In this document: positions 46,201-52,095 of the stretch, in pieces
Numbering within the stretch: the first letter of the stretch is position 1
Layout: the number at the start of each line of letters is the position of its first letter
Assembly (NCBI RefSeq): GCF_025566965.1
Contig: NZ_JAOQJL010000021.1
Location: 6,784-70,783, forward strand
DNA length: 64,000 nt
Direction of reading: 5' to 3'
Source of the DNA: Blautia_A ammoniilytica
GTDB lineage: Bacteria; Bacillota; Clostridia; Lachnospirales; Lachnospiraceae
Made by a program: the position numbers and the translations under genes
Notes under the pieces: model-generated
Told to the model about the DNA's origin: nothing
The model's database searches: none
What the model saw: only the letters and a program-made list of their open reading frames with translations

Positions 46201-46921
46201 GGCAGAAGGCGCAAATGGAGTGATCCATTACGACTTTAAAGAGACAGCAAAGGATGGGGAAGGCAATTCTCTTCCCGGCTTTGTAATGACCCGCAGATCG
46301 GATAGTACAGCAGAGGATCAGACCAGAAGGTTTGCTGTATGGAACACCCAGATCAATTATGAGATCTGTCTGGGCAAGAAAGGCAGTGAAGGGGAGCCTC
46401 TTTCCAATGCAGTATTTACCTTGTATAAAGATAAGAACTGCAGGGTGCCTGCCGGCATCACTATGAAGACGGACCAGCAGGGAAATGGCACCATCACAGG
46501 TCTGGAGGCAGGCACAGGGGCTGTGTATTATATAAAAGAAACAAAAGCCCCCAGCGGATATTTCCTGAATAAAGGAATCCTGAAGCTGACCATTGCTTAT
46601 AAAGACAAGACAAAATATTATGATCCAACCATTTCTCTGGAGAGGATCACAGACGAAACAACAGGAGATCCACTGGATCCGGTTGCTGATCTGGATAAAA
46701 TGTCCATTTCGTGCACGGTAGATGACAGTGAAAAAGACCCGGATTCACTGGTACCTGAGGTACCTTTGAAATATAGTATTTCCTTTGAACTTACAGATTC
46801 CTGCATTTATTCGCTGCCTAAGACAGGCGGACGGGGCATCTGGTGGGAAATGCTTTTTGGAACAGGAATGATGCTTACAGCAGTGTATCTGTATAGCAAA
46901 AAAAGGAGGAATTTAATATGA
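34274..46921 (+). CDS. Giant LPXTG surface adhesin with four beta-helix modules (pilus tip candidate)
   Basis: A 4,215-residue secreted, cell-wall-anchored protein. Signal peptide 1-32; an acidic stalk of 15-residue repeats (about 52-135, consensus xxQVEDISxSxSEGD); then four modules, each opening with a SVQEAV.A..DG..I.LLKD..ESVQI and LDLNGxTL head and continuing with Gly-rich beta-helix turns (GGGVY, MNGGxI, NxA) at about 158-876, 890-1210, 1233-1886 and 1890-2316. A long region (about 2320-3650) shows isopeptide-adhesin features. An SdrD/Cna B-like domain (IAGLVWLDQDQNGNY, about 3663-3796), a SpaA domain with ETKAPSGYF (about 4031-4110) and LPKTG (4181-4185), helix and KKRR tail end it. 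ATGA overlap with the major pilin makes it part of the pilus operon. The ligand is unknown. Confidence 0.9.
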   Translation: MKNNHWRSFKKGMSWFLTFAIAIGSQGTGLSAATLDYGQDYQVSVNSDVEDTTQVEDISASGSNADTFNAGQIPASDSEGDTTQVEDISIPDREEDPAQVEDISTSGSEGDISRVEDSSAQDSEGNTSQIEDVFTDGDGVLVDNHEETADTTFLDAPADVKEGTIQYQIEEARKAGSTTLTISLDDSFPATVEENLLIPRGMEIVLDLNGHTLTVDKSSAEAGKDTNNITVYGQLTLKNGSLSGSASSAGNENTRGVFVCYGGRLILGEGSQITGYSASGRGGGVYVSDGAGLSMNGGRIHDNCSGISGGGVWIYRTSNLSYENGTITGNKAALNGGGVYIQKDDSETITWGSGIAITENHADHNGGGLYIHSVSDVGNELIFDGLTISQNTAGVSGGGVQIQEPVHFTMASGAVSYNQAVTHGGGLYLNSTDKKPAQVSLTGGTIQGNTLTDDVFNYYESETHLGGGMWISNYANVVLSGVQILDNETVGTGGGIAMGNYCQVQIREGTLVHGNKSWYHGGGIYGIYTNVEMTGGEISDNRATGGSTPHGGGFFLNAGKLIASGGNICRNFAGAYGGGGFITTTILSGDVTVTDNKANSHGGGIFGSVTMSDRARIQGNTSGYGGGVNGTLVMNGGFVCGNTVSGWNGGGGAAGTVTLNEGEISGNHSAGVGGGVRGTLYMNGGVIKDNTADGGGGALYGAGTLSSGEITNNQSASTGGCAYLAENGRNLTITGDVQIHNNRAVHGGAVSLVGGTVQISGGVISENQANRLGGGVYVWTSNALNPKITIEKEAVISDNQAPGTGTAPGGQDLYVAATLTVNNGSNPVYYTPVVSLPSADQMTSATGTSGIAWYDEADDTRNTTGLQLDTTNRTKIYQYTFLYSDPEVKTVARLDDSKEYATVQAAVDAAGDGQLHRITLLKEDQESVQIPKGTSICFDLNGNTIRGSGKTNTPVFTVKGEMTLEDSSEDQTGYIIGGTPAADGRGGCFYLEHGSLVMNGGTIGPSASGSGIYVKHKDSSFVMNGGRITKNKASAVSVWQGSFRMTGGEITGNNADHGGGIYAWGSANINIEGGNITGNTAACGGGIRIRDHAVCHISGGEISGNATSNASSSWGGGGIAVSWANLYVTGGTITDNTTSGLGGGIRADEGSTVSVTGGIIYGNQWTFGKSDLYATKGVNLTLLSASVMKPEAYNCWYDCENDQVYTAEIGAASLEQPCNLYAWYKEELTSSDAAQILDESGQEHNFSSVQEAVQAAADGQRIYLLKDCDESVQIGKDKNVILDLNGYTLCSSQENVLDVRGKLEVDSTTANIHTNPDQGGRIQPAEGVAGNRGVFVREGGAFTLKGGVITGFSGVKYGGGIYADQDTSVTISGGEITGNQAVYGGGIACYSIRSNTPSSFTMTGGKIWNNQSEKDGGGVYMGRPFNLANQIQISGGEICENTAGGHGGGVSADFTQGSNTASQILISGGKIHHNTAATDGAGVYIQNCKTVVIGPDLEVSYNKGAGSGGGIRAVRVTELTVENIDAHHNQAKSGGGLSLSAGELLIKDCKIHHNSTRQYGVYSYSGGAGFNSTKKLEIQKGEFYSNGAYNGGGMSVSTNAGGQAVIGKDVWIHDNKATEGGGLRIDSVGKLTVNGLIENNSASTGGGIRVASNSSEIHFADVTVQNNKATGSGGGIYLNDGNPSKVYLEDPARILGNTASSGGGIGTRLSQMILSGGVIADNKASYLGGGVYLDGHRTWGTHQVQITGDVQIINNQALNGGGVGCSENTVVTMDGGRICNNKATYGGGVWVSAVKGGFILKTPEEAGSTAKLYGNQAGYGRDVCGNYDKSYKNSKVQLFAAAHMFGADEDKDGSCWYNETKNTSITDPIDYDPVTTPCYLTLQYASKVPVAKIKNEAGTYDAYTSLQQAVNAVKEGKYKDVAPEIFLIKDINESIQVPGDVSAVLNLNGHKLQGTDTAITCSGDLRILDEKTEGLDPGEETGTISGSTDNLGGGILVLSGGCVTMESGQISMCSAPTRQSDRGGAGVAVSGGTFILDHTASINECVAAFGAAVHVGSGSSLFEMRGGTICNNTAKIIYNSGSGIIYSTGGTVRISGGRIADNVVGDWGTIYLASGKCVLEGGEITGNQARYGGGFYIGGAASVWMSNTQISDNQATVNGGAIYNEGQLHILDGTKIAGNQAVYGGAIYQTRGTIKMAGGTVTGNQAEKGGGLAQNPQVGNAGSFVLSGGLLCENQSTVDGTGNDIFSLYEGTGNYENVSVSQKPSVTLIQAAAMTEDNGKATKYNAWRNDAYQGNQLEGTDVTNGYYITGGVDQSNNLKLTAVTYKEAEVKGPDSTVQVKSIGVKTTKNEDGTSDGGGVFDTECAGDEKTAQQLLDEGDSQTYESQEEITEGETQEQMAQRHHYLYNGDILKMICHDGKWYERDQAVMWSPGNDSSYTNGIVRSFDTVKYNLRFTLEDIGKDEEDEGNQEGTPSVTDDTLQLWVEMKLPVDSSLASFSEMNMKYHHIYEQKQADGSYAQYLRGYWELEENKGGTVYRTLAISVKGMNNGDLLKPSFTAWVGGNEEDEQNPKSCSSKTLTVSAAPRYNILLKRNSQLAYTSYFDMESGEETTEEEVKKIQDAGGDTSHIVYGTMLGYGITLQMYNNKTNKGIRGLQAPTGDIQFDISFGGELVMNGSSLGENAAPYAWAYKANETGETGNSFTDAQKTVNVDWNDEDDYNKTTTYGWDAAPYNTGNSAIGCYSGGFWKGALKQRNETGDKHLTLHFTVSNYSVASSSPSATANGSWDNQVGRSGYVNSFSAGYVQVLYPFDKKVAAGQSGYLEVNMECAASDLNISSVTGLTPESTENGLDAMESFFGKDYKNHAVHEMNYLDNYLNHSTGLYIYAEGGNGDHLSKTNYFSKETGTDLISTSEGTGSTPLGSQVYIDADVSFSSREYYTDDVKDPHYIPPDKFDPQVDNLLEYNYLTGVNLLQKFDSDAYTPVCEEKIIDRQVNHGTGNSWTWVGKSAGTNSTNAFLVGTSESATTWSSSGNLKTKSFKLTVLYGAKPDGTNWTKTETADGGEAEMDAYTEEKLIYFTSLDELKAYFAAKGNPDGRCVALLYEVRDCCIRTGRSLYIRSRMQITKDFAKTGGTYCTTNDVRGWTTYRPTYKRYYNDGKQDAILFLATWRSRQYGTADGIVAYGNGDTGGPLPDGYVNTLMESQDPVMKYTKQRCDFPFNGYKKTEYQNGVKKNGTHVMGWMAGNTLLLYTLVSEIGVKNTDLIKGSNREKTYYNVSDGERTANFMVMPRLQISSATKDHELVANGSQATDVVITMTIPKDLHYNKGSLQFDYSAPGNQCKYKAGDLAWDVKQTDNPDGTTTLTLCSTVSDINKGLPYIRYNCTIGKKGADENEDVKDNQQLTTKVQIHTTYEEIHRITGQANSAEQTIIATRTNDDAIYKETGRDLIEIGDDLIYYLNYSNHTENLNPIQLCDILPANGDGRDSSFHGGYRVKEIYLDFTREADRQAFLENGAGQLKYRKGGISAKDLTQDERTLILNTIDNGKWFDLASSYEPSEYTENGLTMYRLTCRAGADGRWAKGEELIHYADGNGTIDAIYGFVPQVSEKGNFRMGLVFTPFTKDNATLLKIGSVTQRGGDVYNNSFFYRSGGLTSQAPTVSSSVEGTRTAKRKIAGLVWLDQDQNGNYRPAINGYSTTDRLLSKVDVYLYQESEPSSSKITKNPDGSFSQVIGGKTRTMSATTVDGKTLYPAVDVMGNLLDKVVTGSDGAYAFENLAEGSYYIVLQDEGDDYAVTGGTRVLPFERLSITPEREDAKKTLAQPGRDTDKALPEYQGADTADQGAAAMKRTVIANNGSGITLPGLNSMVSWEYVTNHWDCGLYYLDLSIEKKWAQTTSIPDQASVLFEITGSTGTGEDAVSYLAATYTATIASGKVTAQAEGMARPYSKTEGAPLQIPTAVAASQDKGNKTMRWLIQNQPMQAEGANGVIHYDFKETAKDGEGNSLPGFVMTRRSDSTAEDQTRRFAVWNTQINYEICLGKKGSEGEPLSNAVFTLYKDKNCRVPAGITMKTDQQGNGTITGLEAGTGAVYYIKETKAPSGYFLNKGILKLTIAYKDKTKYYDPTISLERITDETTGDPLDPVADLDKMSISCTVDDSEKDPDSLVPEVPLKYSISFELTDSCIYSLPKTGGRGIWWEMLFGTGMMLTAVYLYSKKRRNLI
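34427..34673 (+). repeat. 45-bp coding repeats in the adhesin stalk
   Basis: Five full and one partial 15-residue units (for example PAQVEDISTSGSEGD, ISRVEDSSAQDSEGN) in tandem right after the signal peptide. The DNA copies are diverged, but unit length is constant at 45 bp. Confidence 0.75.
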
Positions 46922-48570
46922 AAAAGATGTGGAAAAAGGTAATGACGATCATCCTGGCCCTGGTAATGACCCTGGGGCTGGGCACAAGTGTGCAGGCAGC
47001 TGCCCTGAACAGTGGGGAAAATACCAATAGCACTAATGTGACTATCACAGGTCTGCCGGCAGACAAGACGGTTACATTTGCAACCTATCAGGTGATCAAA
47101 ACCAATTTTAATGCGGCTGCCAATGAACTGACTTATCAGCTGACAGACTGGGCAAAGGCTGTCCTTGCAACTGGAGGCAAGACAGAAGATGCTGTAATTG
47201 AAGACATCAGTAAACTGATTACAACTGGTACAATCGCCACAGAGCAGGATAACATTGTTAATCAGCTGGCAGCAGCAGCTTCCAAAACTGCATACAGCGC
47301 ACTCTGGACTGTAAGCAGTGACAAGACAACGGCAACAGCAAATCTGCCCATTGGATCTTATCTGGTAATGGCATCCTGTACAGATATGACATTCCTGAAC
47401 ATGTTGGTAAGTGTGAATGCAAAGGCCAATACTACAGATCCAAACGGCTGGATACTGGAAGGAGAGGGCGCTGTGCTGAAAGGCAATCCGTTAAGCGTTG
47501 ATAAAAAGATCACAGGAAAGAAAGGCACTGCTTTACAGACACCTATTGATGAAACAACTGCGGCCATCGGTGATACTCTCTCTTACACAGTTACTGCTGA
47601 TGTGCCTCATTATCCGGCAAATGCAATCCATACCAAATTTAAAGTAAAGGATACTCCTACGAATCTGGAGATTAAGCAAAATACAGTGAAGGTGTATGGT
47701 GTGAAAGCAAATGGAACAGAAACCGATCTTACAGGTCAGTTTACTCCTGCGCTGGATAACAAAGGTGTACTTACCGTTGATATGTCTGGGAAATATCTGA
47801 CACTGTTCTGCGCAAATGGAACTTATCCATATGCAACAGTAAAAATAACTTATGATGCAGTTCTTATGGAATCTGCAAGTATAGCAACGGGAAACACCAA
47901 TAAACCGGCACTGATTTACGGAACGGATCCTTACACAGACAGTGACGCAAGTGATGAAGAAATCCCAGGAGATGGCAAGCAGAAGGTATATACATATGGT
48001 CTGAACCTGACCAAAAAGAATAGTGATAACGATGTTCTTTCCAACGCAGTGTTCAGTGTGAAGCGTGGTGATACAAAGCTGAAATTTATTGAAGATGCAA
48101 ATGAAAAAGGCACTTATACACTGGCAAAGGATCAGGGGGCTGCCGGGGCTACTGATCAGCTGACAACCAATGATCAGGGTACCTTCAACATCAAAGGTCT
48201 GGATGCAAATGTTGAGTATGTTCTTGAAGAGACAAAAGCACCTTCCGGATACTTCCGTAATCATGGATCTGTAGCATTTACCATCACTCCTGCGGCAGAT
48301 ACAGAAGGCAAGCTGACTGGCGCTATCAAGTCTGTAACTGCAAAGGATGAAAAGGGTACAGCACTGGACAATGCAGGTGCCTGGACCTGTGGTATCGATC
48401 AGAATAAAACCGCTTATGTTGCAGTTACCCTGAAGGATACAAAGATCCCGTTCCTGCCGGCAACCGGTGGCATGGGTACAGTGATCTTCACCATCGTAGG
48501 TGATGCGCTGATGATTCTTGCCATTGTGCTGTTCATCCGGTCAAGAAAGGGACGCAAAGAAGATAAATGA
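46918..48570 (+). CDS. SpaA-type isopeptide-forming major pilin
   Basis: A 550-residue pilus backbone subunit. Signal peptide to about residue 27 (LGTSVQAAA); an N-terminal domain; a D2-type isopeptide domain (SVDKKITGKKG ... IGDTLSYTVTADVPHYPANAIHTKFKVKDT); a C-terminal SpaA domain with the E-box EYVLEETKAPSGYF; sorting signal FLPATGG, membrane helix and RKGRKEDK tail. The lysine used for polymerisation is not certain; the VDKKITGKK region is a candidate. It overlaps the adhesin upstream and the sortase downstream by 4 bp each. Confidence 0.92.
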   Translation: MKKMWKKVMTIILALVMTLGLGTSVQAAALNSGENTNSTNVTITGLPADKTVTFATYQVIKTNFNAAANELTYQLTDWAKAVLATGGKTEDAVIEDISKLITTGTIATEQDNIVNQLAAAASKTAYSALWTVSSDKTTATANLPIGSYLVMASCTDMTFLNMLVSVNAKANTTDPNGWILEGEGAVLKGNPLSVDKKITGKKGTALQTPIDETTAAIGDTLSYTVTADVPHYPANAIHTKFKVKDTPTNLEIKQNTVKVYGVKANGTETDLTGQFTPALDNKGVLTVDMSGKYLTLFCANGTYPYATVKITYDAVLMESASIATGNTNKPALIYGTDPYTDSDASDEEIPGDGKQKVYTYGLNLTKKNSDNDVLSNAVFSVKRGDTKLKFIEDANEKGTYTLAKDQGAAGATDQLTTNDQGTFNIKGLDANVEYVLEETKAPSGYFRNHGSVAFTITPAADTEGKLTGAIKSVTAKDEKGTALDNAGAWTCGIDQNKTAYVAVTLKDTKIPFLPATGGMGTVIFTIVGDALMILAIVLFIRSRKGRKEDK

Positions 48571-49421
48571 AGAAAAAATGGGGCAATATTCTGATCTTTG
48601 CCATATTCCTTGTAGGTCTTATTACTGTTTTCTATCCTTCCATCAGTAATTTCTGGAACCAGCATCTGGAAAAAAAGCTGATGAACAATTATGAAACAGT
48701 TGTACAGCAGCTGGAACAACAGGACCTTACAAAGGAAATGGAGGCTGCAAGGGCATACAATGAGGCGCATAAGGATAACCGGGTGCCGGATGCCTTTGCA
48801 GAAGGAGAAGTAAAAGAGGATGCAGAATATGAAAACCTTTTGAATGTGGACCAGGATGGAGTAATGGCCATCCTGGAGATTCCCTGTATCAATGTAAAGC
48901 TGCCTGTGTTTCACGGTACAAGGGATGAGGATCTGCAAAAAGGTGCAGGGCATCTGATCGGTTCCTCTCTTCCGGTAGGCGGGAAAGGCAGCCATTGTGT
49001 GATCGCGGCCCACCGGGGGCTTCCGTCAGCGGCTTTGTTTACAGATCTGAATCTGGTGAGAAAGGGCGATCTTTTCTTTATCCAGGTGTTGGGTGAGACA
49101 CTGGCCTACAAGGTAGACCAGATAAAGGTTGTAGAACCGGAAGAAACAGAAAGCCTTCAGGTAGTAAAGGACAAGGATTATGTTACGCTTGTGACCTGCA
49201 CCCCTTATGGAGTGAATACCCAAAGGCTTCTGGTACGGGGAGTCCGTACAGAATATACGCCGGATCTGCCATCTGAAAACAGGGAAACAAGAAAGTCCCT
49301 GGCCACCAATTATGTACTGGCAGCGGTGATCAGCCTGCTTCTTGTGCTTGTAGCTGCAGTGCTTTTGTGGCGCATAGGGAATAAAAAGAAAAAGCAAGGG
49401 AAAAACAAAGAGAAAAGCTGA
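48567..49421 (+). CDS. srtC: Class C pilus sortase
   Basis: A 284-residue membrane transpeptidase that polymerises the pilin. N-terminal helix (ILIFAIFLVGLITVFYPSI), sortase fold with IPCINVKLPVFHG, catalytic His in CVIAAHRG, catalytic Cys in TLVTCTPYGVNTQRLLVRG with the following Arg, and a C-terminal helix with a Lys-rich tail, the class C layout. A canonical DPF/DPW lid is not obvious; VPDAF is the nearest. It is the last gene of the pilus operon and is followed by a terminator. Confidence 0.93.
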   Translation: MKKKWGNILIFAIFLVGLITVFYPSISNFWNQHLEKKLMNNYETVVQQLEQQDLTKEMEAARAYNEAHKDNRVPDAFAEGEVKEDAEYENLLNVDQDGVMAILEIPCINVKLPVFHGTRDEDLQKGAGHLIGSSLPVGGKGSHCVIAAHRGLPSAALFTDLNLVRKGDLFFIQVLGETLAYKVDQIKVVEPEETESLQVVKDKDYVTLVTCTPYGVNTQRLLVRGVRTEYTPDLPSENRETRKSLATNYVLAAVISLLLVLVAAVLLWRIGNKKKKQGKNKEKS

Positions 49422-49424
49422 AAA

Positions 49425-49471
49425 TAAAAAAACATCTTCGGGATACGAATTGTCCCGGGGGTGTTTTTTTT
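49425..49471 (+). terminator. Terminator of the pilus operon
   Basis: AACATCTTCGGGA pairs with TCCCGGGGGTGTT, followed by TTTTTTTT. Confidence 0.85.
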
Positions 49472-49512
49472 GAAAAAAGCTAAGAAAAGTGTAATATTAT
49501 TGGAATAGTATC

Positions 49513-49541
49513 TTGTATTAGCAGGCATACCATGGTAAAAT
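49513..49541 (+). promoter_or_regulatory. Toxin-antitoxin promoter with palindromic operator
   Basis: TTGTAT (49513-49518), 17 bp, TAAAAT (49536-49541). The perfect palindrome TACCATGGTA (49528-49537) overlaps the spacer and -10, as expected for autorepression by the HTH antitoxin. Confidence 0.55.
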
Positions 49542-49578
49542 ATAAAAAATTACTTTTTGGGTAATAAAAATAAGAGAG

Positions 49579-49941
49579 GTGCACGAAATAGTAATTCTAT
49601 ATCATGATAAAAAGACCGAAAAAATTTGTAAAGATATAAAAAAAGCTAAGCAAGAATTACCTGCGATTGTAGCAGAAAAACTTCATGCACTCATAAATTT
49701 GCTTGAAAGTGCAGAAAATCTTTGTGATATATCAGAAATACAGATATATCATTTACATCCGCTTCATGGAGATAAAGAAGGAATGCATGCGTTAGATGTG
49801 GCTGGACGAAGATCTGGTTATCGTCTGGTTATTATACCACTGGATGCGGATGGGAAAGAATGGAAAGAGAAAGATATAAATGTTATTTATAAAGCAACAG
49901 AAATAATTATTGCATGGGAGGTGTCAAATCATTATGAATAA
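49579..49941 (+). CDS. HigB/RelE-like toxin of a type II toxin-antitoxin pair
   Basis: A small protein of about 120 residues, probably an mRNA-cleaving toxin of the RelE/HigB ('killer protein') fold: LHPLHGDKEGMHALDVAGRRSGYRLVIIP and the ending VIYKATEIIIAWEVSNHYE match the family. The GTG at 49579 overlaps its own ribosome site (AGAGAGG), so the real start may lie a few codons downstream, where no standard ATG exists. It overlaps the antitoxin start by 8 bp. The DNA is more AT-rich than the pilus genes, in keeping with transfer. Confidence 0.75.
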   Translation: MHEIVILYHDKKTEKICKDIKKAKQELPAIVAEKLHALINLLESAENLCDISEIQIYHLHPLHGDKEGMHALDVAGRRSGYRLVIIPLDADGKEWKEKDINVIYKATEIIIAWEVSNHYE

Positions 49942-51040
49942 AGTGGAATATCAGGCGCTGATCGCATTTCATCCTGGTTATTATGTGAAAGATTATATCG
50001 AAGAGCAAGGGATTACGCAGGAAGAAATGGCAAAACGTCTTCAAACCACACCAAAGTATGTGAGCGATTTGGTAAATGGAAGAACTCCATTATCCGACGA
50101 AATGGCATTAAGACTATCGATCGTATGTGGAACATCTGTGAAAATGTGGCTAAATCTGAATCAGAATTATATTGAAAAAAAACTGGAAATCGAAAGACAA
50201 AGAAAAATAGATGAAGAGTGTAATCTGATCCGACAGATAGAATATAAATTCTGGATGGAATTAGGGGTAGTGAAGTCTACGCGAAGTGCAGAAGAAAAGG
50301 TTCAGGAGCTTCAAAGATATTTAAAAGTTTCTTCACTTAAAGTTCTTGGTCAGAGAGACTTTCTTGTACAATATAAGACCAGTGTATCTGAGGTGACAGA
50401 TGTTAATGTAATAAATGCAAATGCGTGGGTGCAGACTGCGATCAATATGGGAATGCAAATGGAAAGCGCTCCTTTTAACAAGAACAGACTTACAGAAGCG
50501 ATTCCACAGATCAGAAAGATGACAGTACAGGAGCCAAAGGTTTTTTGTCCACAGTTAAAGGAGCTTCTGGCAGAGTGTGGGGTAGCACTCGTTCTGCTTC
50601 CAAATCTTAAAAATTGCGGGATAGATGGAGCTGTCAAGTGGCTGGGAAAAGATAAGGTTATTTTAGCCTTGAACGACAGAAGAAAATATGCGGATGTTTT
50701 CTGGTTTGCATTGTTTCACGAGTTAGGTCATGTTTTACAACAGAGGATCAAGGTGCTTCTGGTAAGTGAAAAAAACAGAAACGATCTTGAAGCAGGTGAG
50801 TTGATTCAACGACTGGAGAGGGAAGCAAATACCTTTTCGCAAAATATATTAATCCCTGAAATGGATTATAAAGAATTTATAGAACAGAATCCCAAAGGTT
50901 TTACAGAAGAAGTGATTCAATGTTTCGCTGAAAAAATCAATATCTTGCCAGGGATTGTGGTTGGAAGGCTGCAACAGGATCATTTGCTGTCATATCATAC
51001 AGTGCTGAACAAGATGAAAATCAAATATATGATTGGGTAA
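49934..51040 (+). CDS. HigA-type antitoxin fused to an ImmA/IrrE metallopeptidase
   Basis: A 368-residue protein. The start at 49934 follows GGGAGGTG. N-terminal HigA-type helix-turn-helix (YIEEQGITQEEMAKRLQTTPKYVSDLVNGRTPLSDEMALRLS) is followed by a helical linker and an ImmA/IrrE zinc peptidase domain with FHELGHVLQ (HELGH) near residue 268 and a downstream acidic EREANTFSQNILIP motif. Such fusions serve as antitoxin and regulator to HigB-like toxins; whether the peptidase acts on a partner is unknown. Confidence 0.85.
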   Translation: MNKVEYQALIAFHPGYYVKDYIEEQGITQEEMAKRLQTTPKYVSDLVNGRTPLSDEMALRLSIVCGTSVKMWLNLNQNYIEKKLEIERQRKIDEECNLIRQIEYKFWMELGVVKSTRSAEEKVQELQRYLKVSSLKVLGQRDFLVQYKTSVSEVTDVNVINANAWVQTAINMGMQMESAPFNKNRLTEAIPQIRKMTVQEPKVFCPQLKELLAECGVALVLLPNLKNCGIDGAVKWLGKDKVILALNDRRKYADVFWFALFHELGHVLQQRIKVLLVSEKNRNDLEAGELIQRLEREANTFSQNILIPEMDYKEFIEQNPKGFTEEVIQCFAEKINILPGIVVGRLQQDHLLSYHTVLNKMKIKYMIG

Positions 51041-51245
51041 AGTTGATCTTTTGATTTTGATGTGTTTATAATTCTTTTCTGACTTTTGTGTATGGATGTG
51101 TTAACATGTAGAAATATCACCAAATATAAAAGAAAACTTGTTTCTATGCAAATAGTGCATACATGGTTATATAAGACAGAAGTAATTCTGGATACAATGA
51201 AATTCTAAAATTTATATGAGAAAGATAGAATGGGAGGTACTTGAG

Positions 51246-51899
51246 ATGAAAAAACATATTGTATGCTTTGGGGATTCTAACACACACGGCTATTTTCCGG
51301 TAGAAGGAGGTCTGGGCAGATTTAATGAAAATGAACGCTGGACCTGCCTGCTTCAGAAGCACCTGGGGGAGGATTACCTGGTGATCGAGGAAGGATTAAG
51401 CGGCAGGACCACCAGCTTTGAGGATCCTTTGGAAGAGGGGCTTTGCGGACTGACACATATGTATACCTGTCTGATGACTCATGAACCGGTCAGTCTTCTG
51501 ATCATTATGCTGGGAACCAATGATGCTAAGGAACGGTTCGGGTCAAATGCGGCATGCATTGCACTTGGCATGAAACGTCTGATCCAGAAAGCCCAGTCTG
51601 TAAAGGACTGCTGGGCAGATGGAAAGCCTAATATCCTGCTTATCACGCCTCAGAATATGGACGCACGTTATATTGACAGTCCATTTACCGCCTCCATGGG
51701 CAGAGGATGTGCCGAAAAGACTCAGGCGTTGGCAGCAGAATACAAAGCTGTGGCAGAACTAACCGGCTGTGAATACCTGGATGCCAATCAGATTGCCACA
51801 GATGGACCGAATACAATTGATTATATGCATCTTACTAAGAAAGATCATAGTCTGATGGCAGAGGCAATCTCAAAGAAAATCTTGGAGATAGGGATTTGA
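51246..51899 (+). CDS. SGNH/GDSL-family hydrolase (esterase-like)
   Basis: A 217-residue cytosolic SGNH hydrolase. The start at 51246 follows GGGAGGT. Block I is CFGDSNTHG (nucleophile Ser), block II SGRTT, block III GTNDAKE and block V the DxxH-type MHLTKKDH. No signal peptide. Related proteins hydrolyse acyl esters or act as arylesterases; the substrate is unknown. The 3' end is duplicated as a non-coding scar directly after the stop. Confidence 0.87.
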   Translation: MKKHIVCFGDSNTHGYFPVEGGLGRFNENERWTCLLQKHLGEDYLVIEEGLSGRTTSFEDPLEEGLCGLTHMYTCLMTHEPVSLLIIMLGTNDAKERFGSNAACIALGMKRLIQKAQSVKDCWADGKPNILLITPQNMDARYIDSPFTASMGRGCAEKTQALAAEYKAVAELTGCEYLDANQIATDGPNTIDYMHLTKKDHSLMAEAISKKILEIGI

Positions 51900-51964
51900 C
51901 TAAGAAAGATCATTGCTTAATGGCAGAAGCAATTTCAAAGAAAATCCCAGAGATAGTGATTTGA
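51900..51964 (+). pseudogene. Duplicated 3' fragment of the SGNH hydrolase gene
   Basis: A 65-bp segment directly after the stop repeats the last 65 bp of the gene (51835-51899) with about 10 substitutions, several at third codon positions. It would encode TKKDHCLMAEAISKKIPEIVI and a stop, so it is the tail of a diverged second gene copy. Confidence 0.85.
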
Positions 51965-51987
51965 CTGTAGTAAAAAAGTTGAATAAC

Positions 51988-52031
51988 TGCGCGTCACATT
52001 CTCGTTACTTCAGTGATGAGTTAGACGCGCA
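51988..52031. repeat. Long-stem hairpin at the IS200/IS605 left end
   Basis: TGCGCGTC (51988-51995) and GACGCGCA (52024-52031) form a stem with inner partial pairing. It may be the subterminal left-end hairpin recognised by TnpA, or a terminator (ATTTTTG follows) for the SGNH transcript. Confidence 0.5.
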
Positions 52032-52061
52032 ATTTTTGTAAAAAATATCCAGAACAAATGT

Positions 52062-52089
52062 TTGCTTAAAGAAATGCATATGGTATAAT
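52062..52089 (+). promoter_or_regulatory. tnpA promoter, probably leaderless transcript
   Basis: TTGCTT (52062-52067), 16 bp, TATAAT (52084-52089). The predicted start of transcription falls at about the tnpA ATG (52096), and there is no ribosome-binding site. Confidence 0.6.
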
Positions 52090-52095
52090 ACAGAC

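Noticed and set aside
34274..46921. Giant adhesin frame as an assembly artefact
   Set aside because: Consistent domain order, intact signal peptide and sorting signal, and ATGA coupling to the pilin support a real single gene.
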